Below, in pieces: positions 34,284 to 42,537 of a DNA stretch of 64,000 bases. Every line of letters starts with the position of its first letter. The first letter of the stretch is position 1. The translations under genes were made by a program, and so were the position numbers. Source of the stretch: Holophagaceae bacterium (lineage in GTDB: Bacteria; Acidobacteriota; Holophagae; Holophagales; Holophagaceae). The notes under the pieces are model-generated. The model was not told the DNA's origin. It saw nothing but the letters and a program-made list of their open reading frames with translations, and made no database searches. The stretch covers positions 62,001 to 126,000 of the forward strand of contig JADJVL010000010.1 of NCBI GenBank assembly GCA_016710635.1. The letters are read 5' to 3'.

Positions 34284-35288
34284 TCAGATCGCTTCCTGCT
34301 CGTGGAAGTGGTCCAGGATCTCGTCGGGGGTGACGGTGGCGGTGCCCATTTTGGCGACGACCACGCCGGCGGCGGCATTGGCCAGCATGGCGGCGTCCTT
34401 CCAGTCGGCGCCGCTCGCCACGGCGGCGCTGAAGGCGGCGATGACCGTGTCCCCGGCGCCGCTGACGTCGAACACTTCAATTGCCATGGTGGGGATCATC
34501 CAGGGCTCGGAGTGGTCCGCATCCGGCGCGAAGAGGGCCATGCCCTTCTCGCTGCGGGTCATCAGCAGGCCGCGGAGCCCCAGTTCCGCCATGAGGCCGC
34601 GGCCCGCGGCCGCGACTTCGGCATCGTTCCGCGCCGGCAGCCCGGACAGTTCCGAGGTCTCCTTGGTGTTGGGCGTCATCAGCGTGGCCCCGCGGTAGAG
34701 GGCCTTGTGGGCGGGCTTGGGATCCACGATCCAGGGCAGGCCGCGGGCGGCGCAGGCACGGCGCACGGCGTCCATGACCGGCTCGCTCACCACCCCCTTG
34801 GCGTAGTCCGACACGATGAGGGCGGCACAGTCGGCGAGGGCCCGCTCCACGCTGGACTGGAGCTCGTCCAGCACCTGCAGGTCCGGGGAGCCGGGCTCCT
34901 CCCGGTCGATGCGCAGCATCTGCTGGGTCTGTCCGATGACGCGGGTCTTGATGATGGTGGGCCGGGACGGATCCAGCACCAGGCCGTCGAGGCCGATGCC
35001 CAGGCGCGACAGCAGCTGCATGAGGCGCTCGCCGGCGGGATCTTTCTGCAGGGTGCCGATGAGCACGGGCTCGGCCCCCAGGGCCTTCAGGTTCGCCGCG
35101 ACATTCGCGGCTCCGCCGAGCACCGCCTTCTCCCGCTGCACCCGCACGATGGGCACCGGCGCCTCCGGCGAGATGCGGCTCACCTCGCCGAACAGGTACT
35201 CGTCCAGCATGAGGTCGCCGAGCACGGCCACCCGCAGGCCCTCGAGGCCCTTCAGCATCGAGGCGGCGTGGGCCTGGTCGAGCTTCAC
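34284..35288 (-). CDS. rfaE1: D-glycero-beta-D-manno-heptose-7-phosphate kinase (HldE kinase domain)
   Basis: This 334-residue PfkB-family kinase has LGDLMLDEYLFGEVSRISPEAPVPIVRV at the N-terminus, LGGAANVAANLKALGA and the PfkB anion-hole motif VSGAGDTV, all matching the kinase half of HldE/RfaE. It phosphorylates heptose-7-phosphate for LPS inner-core ADP-heptose synthesis. The start is GTG 35288, which overlaps the upstream Trm112-like stop (GTGA). The cytidylyltransferase domain (RfaE2) is not fused and not in this window, so it must be a separate gene. Confidence 0.9.
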   Translation of the reverse strand: MKLDQAHAASMLKGLEGLRVAVLGDLMLDEYLFGEVSRISPEAPVPIVRVQREKAVLGGAANVAANLKALGAEPVLIGTLQKDPAGERLMQLLSRLGIGLDGLVLDPSRPTIIKTRVIGQTQQMLRIDREEPGSPDLQVLDELQSSVERALADCAALIVSDYAKGVVSEPVMDAVRRACAARGLPWIVDPKPAHKALYRGATLMTPNTKETSELSGLPARNDAEVAAAGRGLMAELGLRGLLMTRSEKGMALFAPDADHSEPWMIPTMAIEVFDVSGAGDTVIAAFSAAVASGADWKDAAMLANAAAGVVVAKMGTATVTPDEILDHFHEQEAI

Positions 35289-35470
35289 GCGTCCACCTTC
35301 TTGGCGTGGTCCGCCAGCATCACCGGGATGCCGTCCTCCACCGGGTAGAGCCGCGCGCATTTGCCGCACAGCAGGCCGTCCGCCCGTTCCGTCAGCTCGC
35401 CGTGGCAGGGCGCGCCATTCTCCTCGGCGGGGCAGCAGAGCAGGTCCAGGAGGCGGGGATCGAGGGTCAT
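35285..35470 (-). CDS. Trm112/YcaR-family small zinc-ribbon-like protein
   Basis: This 61-residue protein (LLDLLCCPAEENGAPCHGELTER, LLCGKCARLYPVEDGIPVML) belongs to the Trm112/UPF0434 family. In bacteria it is often encoded next to LPS genes (as YcaR with lpxK and kdsB). It contains four or more Cys that may bind zinc. The ATG at 35470 is used, and it overlaps the heptose kinase start by 4 bases. It may act as a chaperone or activator for a methyltransferase; the role is unproven. Confidence 0.85.
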   Translation of the reverse strand: MTLDPRLLDLLCCPAEENGAPCHGELTERADGLLCGKCARLYPVEDGIPVMLADHAKKVDA

Positions 35471-35496
35471 GGCAAACCTTCCCAGTGGCGCGGGGC

Positions 35497-37242
35497 TTAG
35501 AGCAGTGTGTACTTCGGCCCGCCGCCGCCTTCCGGTGGGGTCCAGATGACGTTCTCCTCCGGGCACTTGATGTCGCAGGTCTTGCAGTGCACGCAGTTCG
35601 AGAAGGCGATCTCGACCTTCTTGACGACGCCCTTCTCGTTGGGATGCATCTCGTAGACCTGGGCCGGGCAGAAGACCGTGCAGGGGCTGCCCTTCTCCTC
35701 CCAGCAGGTCACGCAGACATGGTCGCCCTTGACGATCTTCAGGTGGCCGGGCTGGTGCTCGTCGTGGAGCGTGCCGCTGGCGTACACGTCGTCCAGCTTG
35801 GTGATGGCGCCGCCGGCGCCGAGCTTGATGCCCCAGTCCAGTTCGTCGCGCTTGAGGCCTTTCTTGCCGTAGTAGGCCTCGGTGGTCTGGGTCGCGTGGG
35901 CGTCCTCGTGGAAGCGCAGGGGCGAGCCCGGCACCCAGCCGCTGGTGGCGAGGCTGAGGCCCACCTTGAGGGCGGTGGCCGGCGTGAGCCCATGTTCGAT
36001 GGCGCCGTGGAAGTTGCGCGACTTGTAGAGCTCGGCACCGGCCCAGGAGCCTAGGTAGGCATGGGCGTAGCGCATCAGGGCGGTTTCGGAGACGTCGCCG
36101 CTCTGCAGGGCCTCCAGGATGGTCTCGGCGGCGAGCATGCCGCCCTTCATGCCGAGGTGGATGCCCTTCAGGCGCGCGGCGTTCACCATCTGGGCCGCAT
36201 CCCCCACCAGCATGCCACCGGCGAAGGCGAGGCGCGGCATGGAGTGCCAGCCGCCGATGGCGAGGGCCTTGCCGCCGTACTGCAGCATCTTGCCGCCCTT
36301 CAGGAAGGGGGCGACCTGGGGATGCTGCTTGAACTTCTGCAGCATGAGGTGGGCGTCCACGAAGGGGTCCTTCGAGTCGAGGCTCACCACATAGCCGATG
36401 CTCAGGCGGTTGGCGCCCATGGCGTAGATCCAGGAGCCGCCGCTTTCGCCGTCCGGCGTGGGCCAGCCGGCGGTGTGCATGACGAAGCCCGGGGCGATGT
36501 TGCCTTCCGGGACCTCCCAGACCTCCTTCACGCCGGTCTCGTAGACCTGGGGATTGACGGCGGCGGCCTGCAGCTTCAGCACCTCGTCCAGCTCCCGGGA
36601 GAGGTGGCCGCGGGGGCCTTCGCCGAAGACCGTGACCTTCGCCTTGAGGTTGTTGCCGGGCTCGAAGTTGCTGCGCTTCGTCCCGTCGGCGTTCACGCCC
36701 TTGTCGGCGGTCTGCACGCCGACCACCGTGTCGCCCTCCCAGAGCACCTTCATGCCGGCAAAGCCCGGCAGCAGCATCACGTCCACGCCGGCCACCGCGC
36801 GGTCCTCCAGCTCCGCGGCCAGCCAGCGGCACATCTTCGACAGGGACACCACGTGGTTGCCGTGGTTGGCCAGGAAGGGCGGCGGCACGGGGAACTTGAG
36901 GCCGCCGCGCTCCGTGAGCATCCAGACCTCCTCCGCGGTCACGACGCCTTCGGAGGGGAAGCCCCGTTCGATGAAGTCCGGCATCAGTTCCTGCAGGGCG
37001 ATGGGATCCAGCACCGCGCCGGAGAAGATGTGGTCGCCGATCTCGTCGCCCTTCTCGATGAGGCCGAAGGTCAGGCCCTCCAGCTTCTTGACGCCGGGCT
37101 TCTGGTTGTGCGCCTCCACCAGGTCCAGCAGGCGCCACAGCCCCGCCAGGTTCGAAGGCCCGGCCCCGACGAACAGCACGTCGAATTCCAGCTCCTCCCG
37201 CTCCACGCCCGGACGGGCGGACTGGGTCGAAAAATCGCGCAT
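35497..37242 (-). CDS. Electron transfer flavoprotein-ubiquinone oxidoreductase
   Basis: This 581-residue ETF-QO has an N-terminal FAD-binding Rossmann fold (DVLFVGAGPSNLAGLWRL), quinone-binding region GWHSMPRLAFAGGMLVGDAAQMVNAARLKGIH, and C-terminal ferredoxin domain with 4Fe-4S Cys in CVHCKTCDIKCPEENVIWTPPEGGGGP. It transfers electrons from reduced ETF (from acyl-CoA dehydrogenases) to the quinone pool at the membrane. The ATG at 37242 is favoured over an upstream TTG (37254) because GGAG lies 9 bases before it. With fadH in the same window it suggests fatty-acid oxidation feeding respiration. Confidence 0.95.
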   Translation of the reverse strand: MRDFSTQSARPGVEREELEFDVLFVGAGPSNLAGLWRLLDLVEAHNQKPGVKKLEGLTFGLIEKGDEIGDHIFSGAVLDPIALQELMPDFIERGFPSEGVVTAEEVWMLTERGGLKFPVPPPFLANHGNHVVSLSKMCRWLAAELEDRAVAGVDVMLLPGFAGMKVLWEGDTVVGVQTADKGVNADGTKRSNFEPGNNLKAKVTVFGEGPRGHLSRELDEVLKLQAAAVNPQVYETGVKEVWEVPEGNIAPGFVMHTAGWPTPDGESGGSWIYAMGANRLSIGYVVSLDSKDPFVDAHLMLQKFKQHPQVAPFLKGGKMLQYGGKALAIGGWHSMPRLAFAGGMLVGDAAQMVNAARLKGIHLGMKGGMLAAETILEALQSGDVSETALMRYAHAYLGSWAGAELYKSRNFHGAIEHGLTPATALKVGLSLATSGWVPGSPLRFHEDAHATQTTEAYYGKKGLKRDELDWGIKLGAGGAITKLDDVYASGTLHDEHQPGHLKIVKGDHVCVTCWEEKGSPCTVFCPAQVYEMHPNEKGVVKKVEIAFSNCVHCKTCDIKCPEENVIWTPPEGGGGPKYTLL

Positions 37243-37298
37243 GGAGGACTCCAACGATCGAAAGCCCGAGTTTAGCGGATGGCTGGCAGAATCGGGTC

Positions 37299-37664
37299 AT
37301 GGACGGACTCGGCCCCAGCGCCCATCTGCATTTCGAAGCCGCCGTGGAGCGGCCCCTGTCCGTGGTCTTCCGCCGCGAGGACGGGACCTGGGAGGGCCAC
37401 GACTACCTGGTGGAGGTCATCACGGCCCGCCAGGGCCTCGATGCCTTCGACGTGGTGATGGATTTCAGGGACCTGGAGGCCGTACTGGACCGCGCCCTCG
37501 CGCCCTTCCAGGGGAAGCTCCTCTCGGACCTGGGCCTGGACGGGCCCACGGCCCTGGCGGAGCGGCTCCTGGCCGAGCTGGCGCCCCACGTGCCCGCGCC
37601 GGCGCGCCTCGCGGAACTCGCCCTCACCGATGGCCGCGGCCGCCGCCTGGCCCTGCGCCCGTGA
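37299..37664 (+). CDS. 6-pyruvoyl-tetrahydropterin synthase/QueD-like protein lacking catalytic residues
   Basis: This 121-residue protein matches the PTPS/QueD fold: an N-terminal FEAAVERPL strand, GHDYLVEVI, FDVVMDFRDLEAVLDRAL and GPTALAERLLAEL, in the order of QueD. The catalytic Cys is absent (the protein has no Cys), the first zinc His (FSAAH in QueD) is Val, and the HGH pair is reduced to GH. It is unlikely to be a normal synthase. It is translationally coupled (GTGA) to a signal peptidase gene, an unusual partner. Confidence 0.7.
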   Translation: MDGLGPSAHLHFEAAVERPLSVVFRREDGTWEGHDYLVEVITARQGLDAFDVVMDFRDLEAVLDRALAPFQGKLLSDLGLDGPTALAERLLAELAPHVPAPARLAELALTDGRGRRLALRP

Positions 37665-38104
37665 AGCGGTTCGCGATCTACGGCGCGGCCCTGCTCCTCG
37701 CCCTCTCGCCCCTGGTCTTCGTGCATCCCGTCCGCGTCCAGGGCCGCAGCATGGCGCCGGTCCTCCGGGACGGCCAGCTGGCCTGGGTCCTTCGGGCCTG
37801 GCTGGCGGGCAGCCCCCAGCGAGGCCAGGTCTGGCTCATCGCGGCGCCTGAAGGCGCGGCCCTGAAGCGCGTGGTGGGCTTGCCCGGCGAGGCGCTGGCC
37901 CAGGTGGATGGCGAACTCTGGTTCCCCGAGCGGCGGTTGGAGGAGCCCTACGTGTCCGCCCCGGACCGCGGGAATGGCGGCCCCTGGCGCTGCGGGCCCG
38001 GCCAGTACCTGCTGCTCGGCGACAACCGCCCCGACAGCCGGGACGGCCGCGTGTGGGGTCCCCTGGATCGCGGGACCTTCGAGGGGCGCGTCCTCGGCCG
38101 GTGA
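37661..38104 (+). CDS. Signal peptidase I
   Basis: This 147-residue type I signal peptidase starts at GTG 37661, overlapping the upstream stop. It has one N-terminal membrane helix, catalytic Ser30 in VQGRSMAPVL, general-base Lys69 in ALKRVVGLPGE, and box E GDNRPDSRDGRVWGPL. It cleaves signal peptides in the periplasm. It is short compared with LepB of E. coli (324) but normal for the compact S26A group. Confidence 0.9.
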   Translation: MKRFAIYGAALLLALSPLVFVHPVRVQGRSMAPVLRDGQLAWVLRAWLAGSPQRGQVWLIAAPEGAALKRVVGLPGEALAQVDGELWFPERRLEEPYVSAPDRGNGGPWRCGPGQYLLLGDNRPDSRDGRVWGPLDRGTFEGRVLGR

Positions 38105-38144
38105 AGCCCGGCCCGAATGCTAGGCTGGAGGATTCGGAGCGCGC

Positions 38145-39455
38145 ATGGACCGTCTCGTCATCACCGGTGGCACCGCCCTGCGGGGGCGCATCCGCGTCTC
38201 CGGTGCGAAGAACGCCGCCCTGCCCTGCATCGCCGCGGCCCTGCTGACGGAAGAGACTGTCACCCTGCGCAACCTGCCGGCGGTGGCCGACATCCGGACC
38301 ATGCTGCGGGTCCTCGAGGCCCTGGGCTGCGGGGTCGAACGGGTCGCGGACGAGGCGGGCTTCGAATTGTCGGCGGCGATCTCGGCGCAGGCCGTCGGCG
38401 ATGGCGGCCTGCAGGCGCCCTACGACCTCGTGAAGACCATGCGGGCCAGCATCCTGGTGCTCGGGCCCCTGCTGGCCCGCTTCGGCCGCGCCTCGGTCTC
38501 CCTGCCCGGCGGGTGCGCCATCGGCGCGCGGCCGGTGAACATGCACCTCGAAGGCCTGGAGCGCATGGGCGCCGCCATCCTCATCGACAAAGGCTACGTG
38601 GAGGCGAGCGTGCCCGGCGGCCGCCTCAAGGCCATCGACCACACCTTCGACAAGGTCAGCGTCGGCGCCACGGAGAACCTGCTCATGGCCGCCACCCTGG
38701 CGGAAGGCACCACCCACCTGCGCAACGCGGCGGTCGAGCCCGAGATCGGGGATCTCGCCCGCCTGCTCCAGGCCATGGGCGCGGCCATCGAAGGCATCGA
38801 CACGGGCACCCTCGTGGTTCATGGCGTCGAACGCCTCCACGGCTGCGAGCACGCCGTCATCGCCGACCGCATCGAGGCGGGGACCTACCTCTGCGCCGTC
38901 GCCGCCGCCGGCGGGGACGTGGTGCTGGACCGGGTGCGCCCCGACGACGTGCGGGCCCTCATCGACCTGCTGGAGCGCACGGGCTGCGTGCTGACGGAAC
39001 GCATGGGCCAGGACGGGCCCCAGCTGCGCATCCAGCGGGAACTCGGCCAGAAGCTCCGGGCCAAGGACGTCACCACCGCGCCCCATCCCGCCTTTCCCAC
39101 GGACCTCCAGGCCCAGGTCATGGCGGTGCTGACCCAGGCCAGCGGCATCAGCGTCATCAAGGAGACCATCTTCGAGAACCGCTTCCAGCACGCCATGGAG
39201 CTGGAGCGGCTGGGCGCCAACCTGCGCATCGACGGCAGCACCGCCATCATCGCCGGCCCCGCGCCGCTGACGGGCTGCACCGTGATGGCCACGGACCTGC
39301 GGGCCTCCGCGGCGCTCATCATCGCCGGCCTCGTCGCCAGCGGCGAGACCACCGTGGACCGCATCTACCACCTGGACCGGGGCTATGCCGGCATCGACCG
39401 CAAGCTCCAGGGCGTCGGCGCCCGCATCGAGCGCGTCAGCGGCGGCAGCGTCTGA
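38145..39455 (+). CDS. murA: UDP-N-acetylglucosamine 1-carboxyvinyltransferase
   Basis: This 436-residue enzyme of the EPSP-synthase fold has the KN substrate motif (K22 N23), catalytic Cys124 in LPGGCAIGARPVNMH, ATENLLMAATLAEGTT and a C-terminal LDRGYAGIDRKLQGVGA. MurA transfers enolpyruvate to UDP-GlcNAc, the first committed step of peptidoglycan synthesis, in the cytoplasm. Cys124 predicts fosfomycin sensitivity. A TAGGCT motif (38121-38126) lies 18 bases upstream. Confidence 0.97.
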   Translation: MDRLVITGGTALRGRIRVSGAKNAALPCIAAALLTEETVTLRNLPAVADIRTMLRVLEALGCGVERVADEAGFELSAAISAQAVGDGGLQAPYDLVKTMRASILVLGPLLARFGRASVSLPGGCAIGARPVNMHLEGLERMGAAILIDKGYVEASVPGGRLKAIDHTFDKVSVGATENLLMAATLAEGTTHLRNAAVEPEIGDLARLLQAMGAAIEGIDTGTLVVHGVERLHGCEHAVIADRIEAGTYLCAVAAAGGDVVLDRVRPDDVRALIDLLERTGCVLTERMGQDGPQLRIQRELGQKLRAKDVTTAPHPAFPTDLQAQVMAVLTQASGISVIKETIFENRFQHAMELERLGANLRIDGSTAIIAGPAPLTGCTVMATDLRASAALIIAGLVASGETTVDRIYHLDRGYAGIDRKLQGVGARIERVSGGSV

Positions 39456-39473
39456 CGCTGCCCGGTTCGTCCT

Positions 39474-40685
39474 TCAGTCCTTCAACACCGTCGCGCCGGG
39501 CAGGGCCTTGGCGCCGCCGCCCACCACGAGGATGCGGATCTCCTCGGGCCGCAGGAGGCGCTTCAGAATCGCGTTGACACCTTCCAGCGTCGGTTCGGCC
39601 ACCGGCCCGCGGATGGCGGTCCGGGCGGCCCGCAGTAGGACGCGCTCCGCGTCCAGGCCTTCCACAAGGCGGCGTTCCCGCCAGCGGGCGAGCTGCTCGG
39701 CGAAGCGGGGGGCGTCCAGGCCCCGCTGGCCCAGGCGCACGAGGTCCTCTTTCAGTCGCTGGAGTTCCGCGCTTCCCGCCCCCGCGGACAGCTTCCCCCG
39801 CAGGGCGCGCCAGCCGGGGCCGGCCTTGCATTCGATAGAACCGGCCTTGGACTCGGCGGAAGCCTCCAGGGTGGCCAGGGCCAGATCCAGGGCGGTCTCC
39901 TCGGCCTCCCCGGCCACGGGCACCCCCGCCAGCACCACGGTCGGCACGACGCCGGGATCGAGACGCTGGTAGAAGCCGCCCCTGGCGGGCAGGGCCCGCG
40001 GCCCGGAGGCCGGCGGCGGGTCCCCGGCCTTCCAGCCCTCCAGGGCCGCGGCGAGCTGGGCCTTGAGCTCCTCGGCGCCGATGGGACCTGTGACCAGAAG
40101 TCGGCCATGGGCGGGATTCCACCGGGCGCCCTGCCAGGCCCTGAGGGCCTGCATGTCCGCCTTCCGCCAGGGCCCGCTGCCCTCGGAAGCCAGCAGGCCC
40201 GAGAAGGCGAGGGTCTGGGGATCCACGGCCGCCTCCCGGCGGGCGCGGGCGAAGCCCGCCCGGAGATCCGGGTAGATCGGGGCCTTGAGCAGCGCGCCGA
40301 GGATGGCCAGGACGGGTCTTAGGTCCTGGGGGAAGATTCGGAGCTGAAGGGCGGTGAAGTCGGAGCCCGCCTCGGCCTCCACCGAGGCGCCGAGGTTCTC
40401 GAACTGCTCGTCCACGTCCCGGTAGCCATAGAGCCCGCCGCCGCCAAGGCGGAGCGCCAGCGGCGCCAGGGCCGCGAGGCCTTCCTGGCCGGCGGCGTCC
40501 CCGCGGACGCCCGCGGGAAAGGCCAGCACCGCCGTGAGGGCGCGGGCCCCGGGCTCAGGCTGGAAGGCCACCTGCAGGCCATTGGCGAGGGTGAACTGGA
40601 CGGGTGCCGGCTGGGCCGCGAGGGGCGCGGCGGCGAGGAGGATCGCAGGGGCGGCGAGGAGACGGGGTGGGAAGAAGGGGCTCAC
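39474..40685 (-). CDS. M16-fold protein lacking the zinc motif, exported
   Basis: This 403-residue protein starts at GTG 40685 and has a signal peptide (PRLLAAPAILLAAAPLAAQP). The M16 fold is recognisable: FTLANGLQVAFQPEPGARALTAVLAFPAGVRGDAAGQEGLAALAPLALRLGG, then GYRDVDEQFENLGASVEAEAGSDFTALQLRIFPQDL. At the position of HxxEH the sequence reads EGLAAL, so zinc cannot be bound in the usual way. It overlaps the upstream M16 gene by 4 bases (GTGA). It is probably the non-catalytic partner in a heterodimer, but see the partner entry. Confidence 0.8.
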   Translation of the reverse strand: MSPFFPPRLLAAPAILLAAAPLAAQPAPVQFTLANGLQVAFQPEPGARALTAVLAFPAGVRGDAAGQEGLAALAPLALRLGGGGLYGYRDVDEQFENLGASVEAEAGSDFTALQLRIFPQDLRPVLAILGALLKAPIYPDLRAGFARARREAAVDPQTLAFSGLLASEGSGPWRKADMQALRAWQGARWNPAHGRLLVTGPIGAEELKAQLAAALEGWKAGDPPPASGPRALPARGGFYQRLDPGVVPTVVLAGVPVAGEAEETALDLALATLEASAESKAGSIECKAGPGWRALRGKLSAGAGSAELQRLKEDLVRLGQRGLDAPRFAEQLARWRERRLVEGLDAERVLLRAARTAIRGPVAEPTLEGVNAILKRLLRPEEIRILVVGGGAKALPGATVLKD

Positions 40686-42364
40686 TTCTGCTTCTCCTGG
40701 ATGGGGGCGGATTCCGCGGCCTTCTTGCGCAGTTCGTCCCGGATCTTGCGCTGCTGCTCCACAGGGAGCTTGAGGATCTGGTCCAGCTGGGAGCGGACCT
40801 CGTCCCCGACGCGCATGTTGTCATTGGGGAACTGGCGCTGCACGACCCGGGTGAGCAGCTCCGCGATGTCCCCTTCCAGGGTGTCGTCCCCGAGGGCGGC
40901 GCGCTTCGGCCGCAGGCCCACCGCCTGCACCCCGTGCCGCTCCAGCAGATGCGCCTTGACGGCCCGTTGGACGTCGTCGGGCTTCACCGCCGCGAGACGC
41001 TCCAGGGACAGCACGTAGCTCGCCTCGTCGCCGGTCTGGGCCCAGGCCCGGGCAAAGGCGGTGGCGAGGCGGGAGGGGTTCTCCAGCTCCCGGGCCCGCT
41101 CCGCCCGCGCCCGGGCCAGGACGCGGCCGACCTGGTCCGGACTCGGCGGCTGGGCCCGCAGGCGGTCGATGTCGCCGCCCAGGGGCTGGGCCAGGTCGCC
41201 GGGGGTCCGTTCGCCGCTGGCCTCCGCCCAGACGGTGAAGAGATTGCCGTCCGCCCGCCCCGACCGGCCCAGGTCCACACCGGCGTTGCGGGCCAGGCCC
41301 TGGCCTTCCGTCAGGTGGGCCACCACCCGCCCCGTGCGGCCGCCGCCAAGGATGCCCGCCGCCACGTCGAGGGCGGGGTGGTCGGGGTGCCCGAGGCCCG
41401 GGACCCGCCAGGCGATCATGTAGGCCGCGTGGTCATCCATGTCGTGGAAGACCCGCCGGTCCGCCTGGGCCAGGGGCTCCAGATGCAGGGAGGGCGGCAG
41501 GGGCTCCCGCAGTTCCAGACCGCCGAAGGTGGCGGCGAGGAGGGGATCCACGTCGGACCACTGCAGGTCGCCGACGATCAGGAGGGCCAGGTTGCCCGGG
41601 GCGAAGGCCCGGGCGGCCAGGGTCCGGACCTCGGCCCGGCGCAGCGCGGCGGTTTCCGTGGTCCAGCCCGTTTCGGGCCGGGCGATGGGCGAGGCGGGGT
41701 AGGCCTCCTGGCGCAGCAGGGCCGATAGCCTCGGCAGCGCGGGGGGAAGAGGGGCCGAGGCCAGCGCGTCCCGGTGATGGTAAAAGGTCCTCAGGTCGAG
41801 GGACTTGAGGCCCCCGGCCGCCCCCTCGCACCAGGCGCCGAGCGCTTCCCTGGGAAGGTCCCGGCCCAGCACAACGAGGTTCCGGCCGACTTCGAGGACG
41901 CTGGCGGGGCCCGGCGTCCGCGGGACGGGGATCCGGGCCTTCGCTTCGAAATAGGCCGCCTGCAGGGAGGCGGCGCGAACGGGGTCCGGCGAAGGGCTGG
42001 ACAGGGTGTAGCCAGCCCGGGCCGCCTCCAGCTCCCGGAAGCGCCGTTCCGCCAGGACCGCATCCCAGCGCTGATCGATGGCCTCTAAGAGCGCGGGATC
42101 CTGGGCCGTGCCCTCGGCGGTTTCCGCCACATCGGCCAAGGCCCGGGCGCAGACCGCGAGGGCGCCGCTCTGGCCGATGGGATCCTCCGCGCTGCCAACC
42201 CTGGCGGCGAGGCGGACGGAGACGACGGAGGCCCCGGGACGCCGCACCAGGATGGCCGTCAGGCCGTTGGCCAGCTGCTTGCGCTGGAAGGCGATGGCGA
42301 GGTCGGGCCCTTGCGCCTGCGCGACCAGCGGCACCAGGGCGAGGAGGAGGCGGAGCAGCTTCAC
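40682..42364 (-). CDS. M16-fold protein lacking the zinc motif, exported, longer partner
   Basis: This 560-residue protein has a signal peptide (MKLLRLLLALVPLVAQA), then IAFQRKQLANGLTAILVRRPGASVVSVRLAARVGSAEDPIGQSGALAVCARAL, an M16 start in which the HxxEH zinc motif is replaced by SGALA. The middle and C-terminal M16 halves follow (FAPGNLALLIVGDLQWSDVDPLLAATFGGL; AAYMIAWRVPGLGHPDHPALDVAAGILGGG), plus an extra Lys/Glu-rich tail. M16 proteases normally form an active/inactive pair; here both members appear inactive. It may be a chaperone-like or OMP-assembly factor. Confidence 0.8.
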   Translation of the reverse strand: MKLLRLLLALVPLVAQAQGPDLAIAFQRKQLANGLTAILVRRPGASVVSVRLAARVGSAEDPIGQSGALAVCARALADVAETAEGTAQDPALLEAIDQRWDAVLAERRFRELEAARAGYTLSSPSPDPVRAASLQAAYFEAKARIPVPRTPGPASVLEVGRNLVVLGRDLPREALGAWCEGAAGGLKSLDLRTFYHHRDALASAPLPPALPRLSALLRQEAYPASPIARPETGWTTETAALRRAEVRTLAARAFAPGNLALLIVGDLQWSDVDPLLAATFGGLELREPLPPSLHLEPLAQADRRVFHDMDDHAAYMIAWRVPGLGHPDHPALDVAAGILGGGRTGRVVAHLTEGQGLARNAGVDLGRSGRADGNLFTVWAEASGERTPGDLAQPLGGDIDRLRAQPPSPDQVGRVLARARAERARELENPSRLATAFARAWAQTGDEASYVLSLERLAAVKPDDVQRAVKAHLLERHGVQAVGLRPKRAALGDDTLEGDIAELLTRVVQRQFPNDNMRVGDEVRSQLDQILKLPVEQQRKIRDELRKKAAESAPIQEKQK

Positions 42365-42496
42365 GGAATCACCTGAAGAAAGACCTAACCTTTCCTTGTC
42401 TCATGGAGGCAGGGGGCGGGCAAGGCGGGTCCGGGGCCTGGAAGCGGACCACCGGCTCAGCATGCGACCGGATGCCCCAGGGTTCCCCGCGTCCGG

Positions 42497-42502
42497 TACA
42501 CT
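42497..42502 (+). promoter_or_regulatory. Possible -10 element of prs
   Basis: TACACT ends 35 bases before the prs ATG. It belongs to the same recurrent motif as at 20789 and 22296. No -35 is evident. Confidence 0.3.
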
Positions 42503-42537
42503 GCAGCCATCCACACGTCGCAGGGAACGGGGCCGCC

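Noticed and set aside
34284..35288. Bifunctional HldE
   Set aside because: Only the PfkB kinase half is present; no cytidylyltransferase domain follows in any frame.
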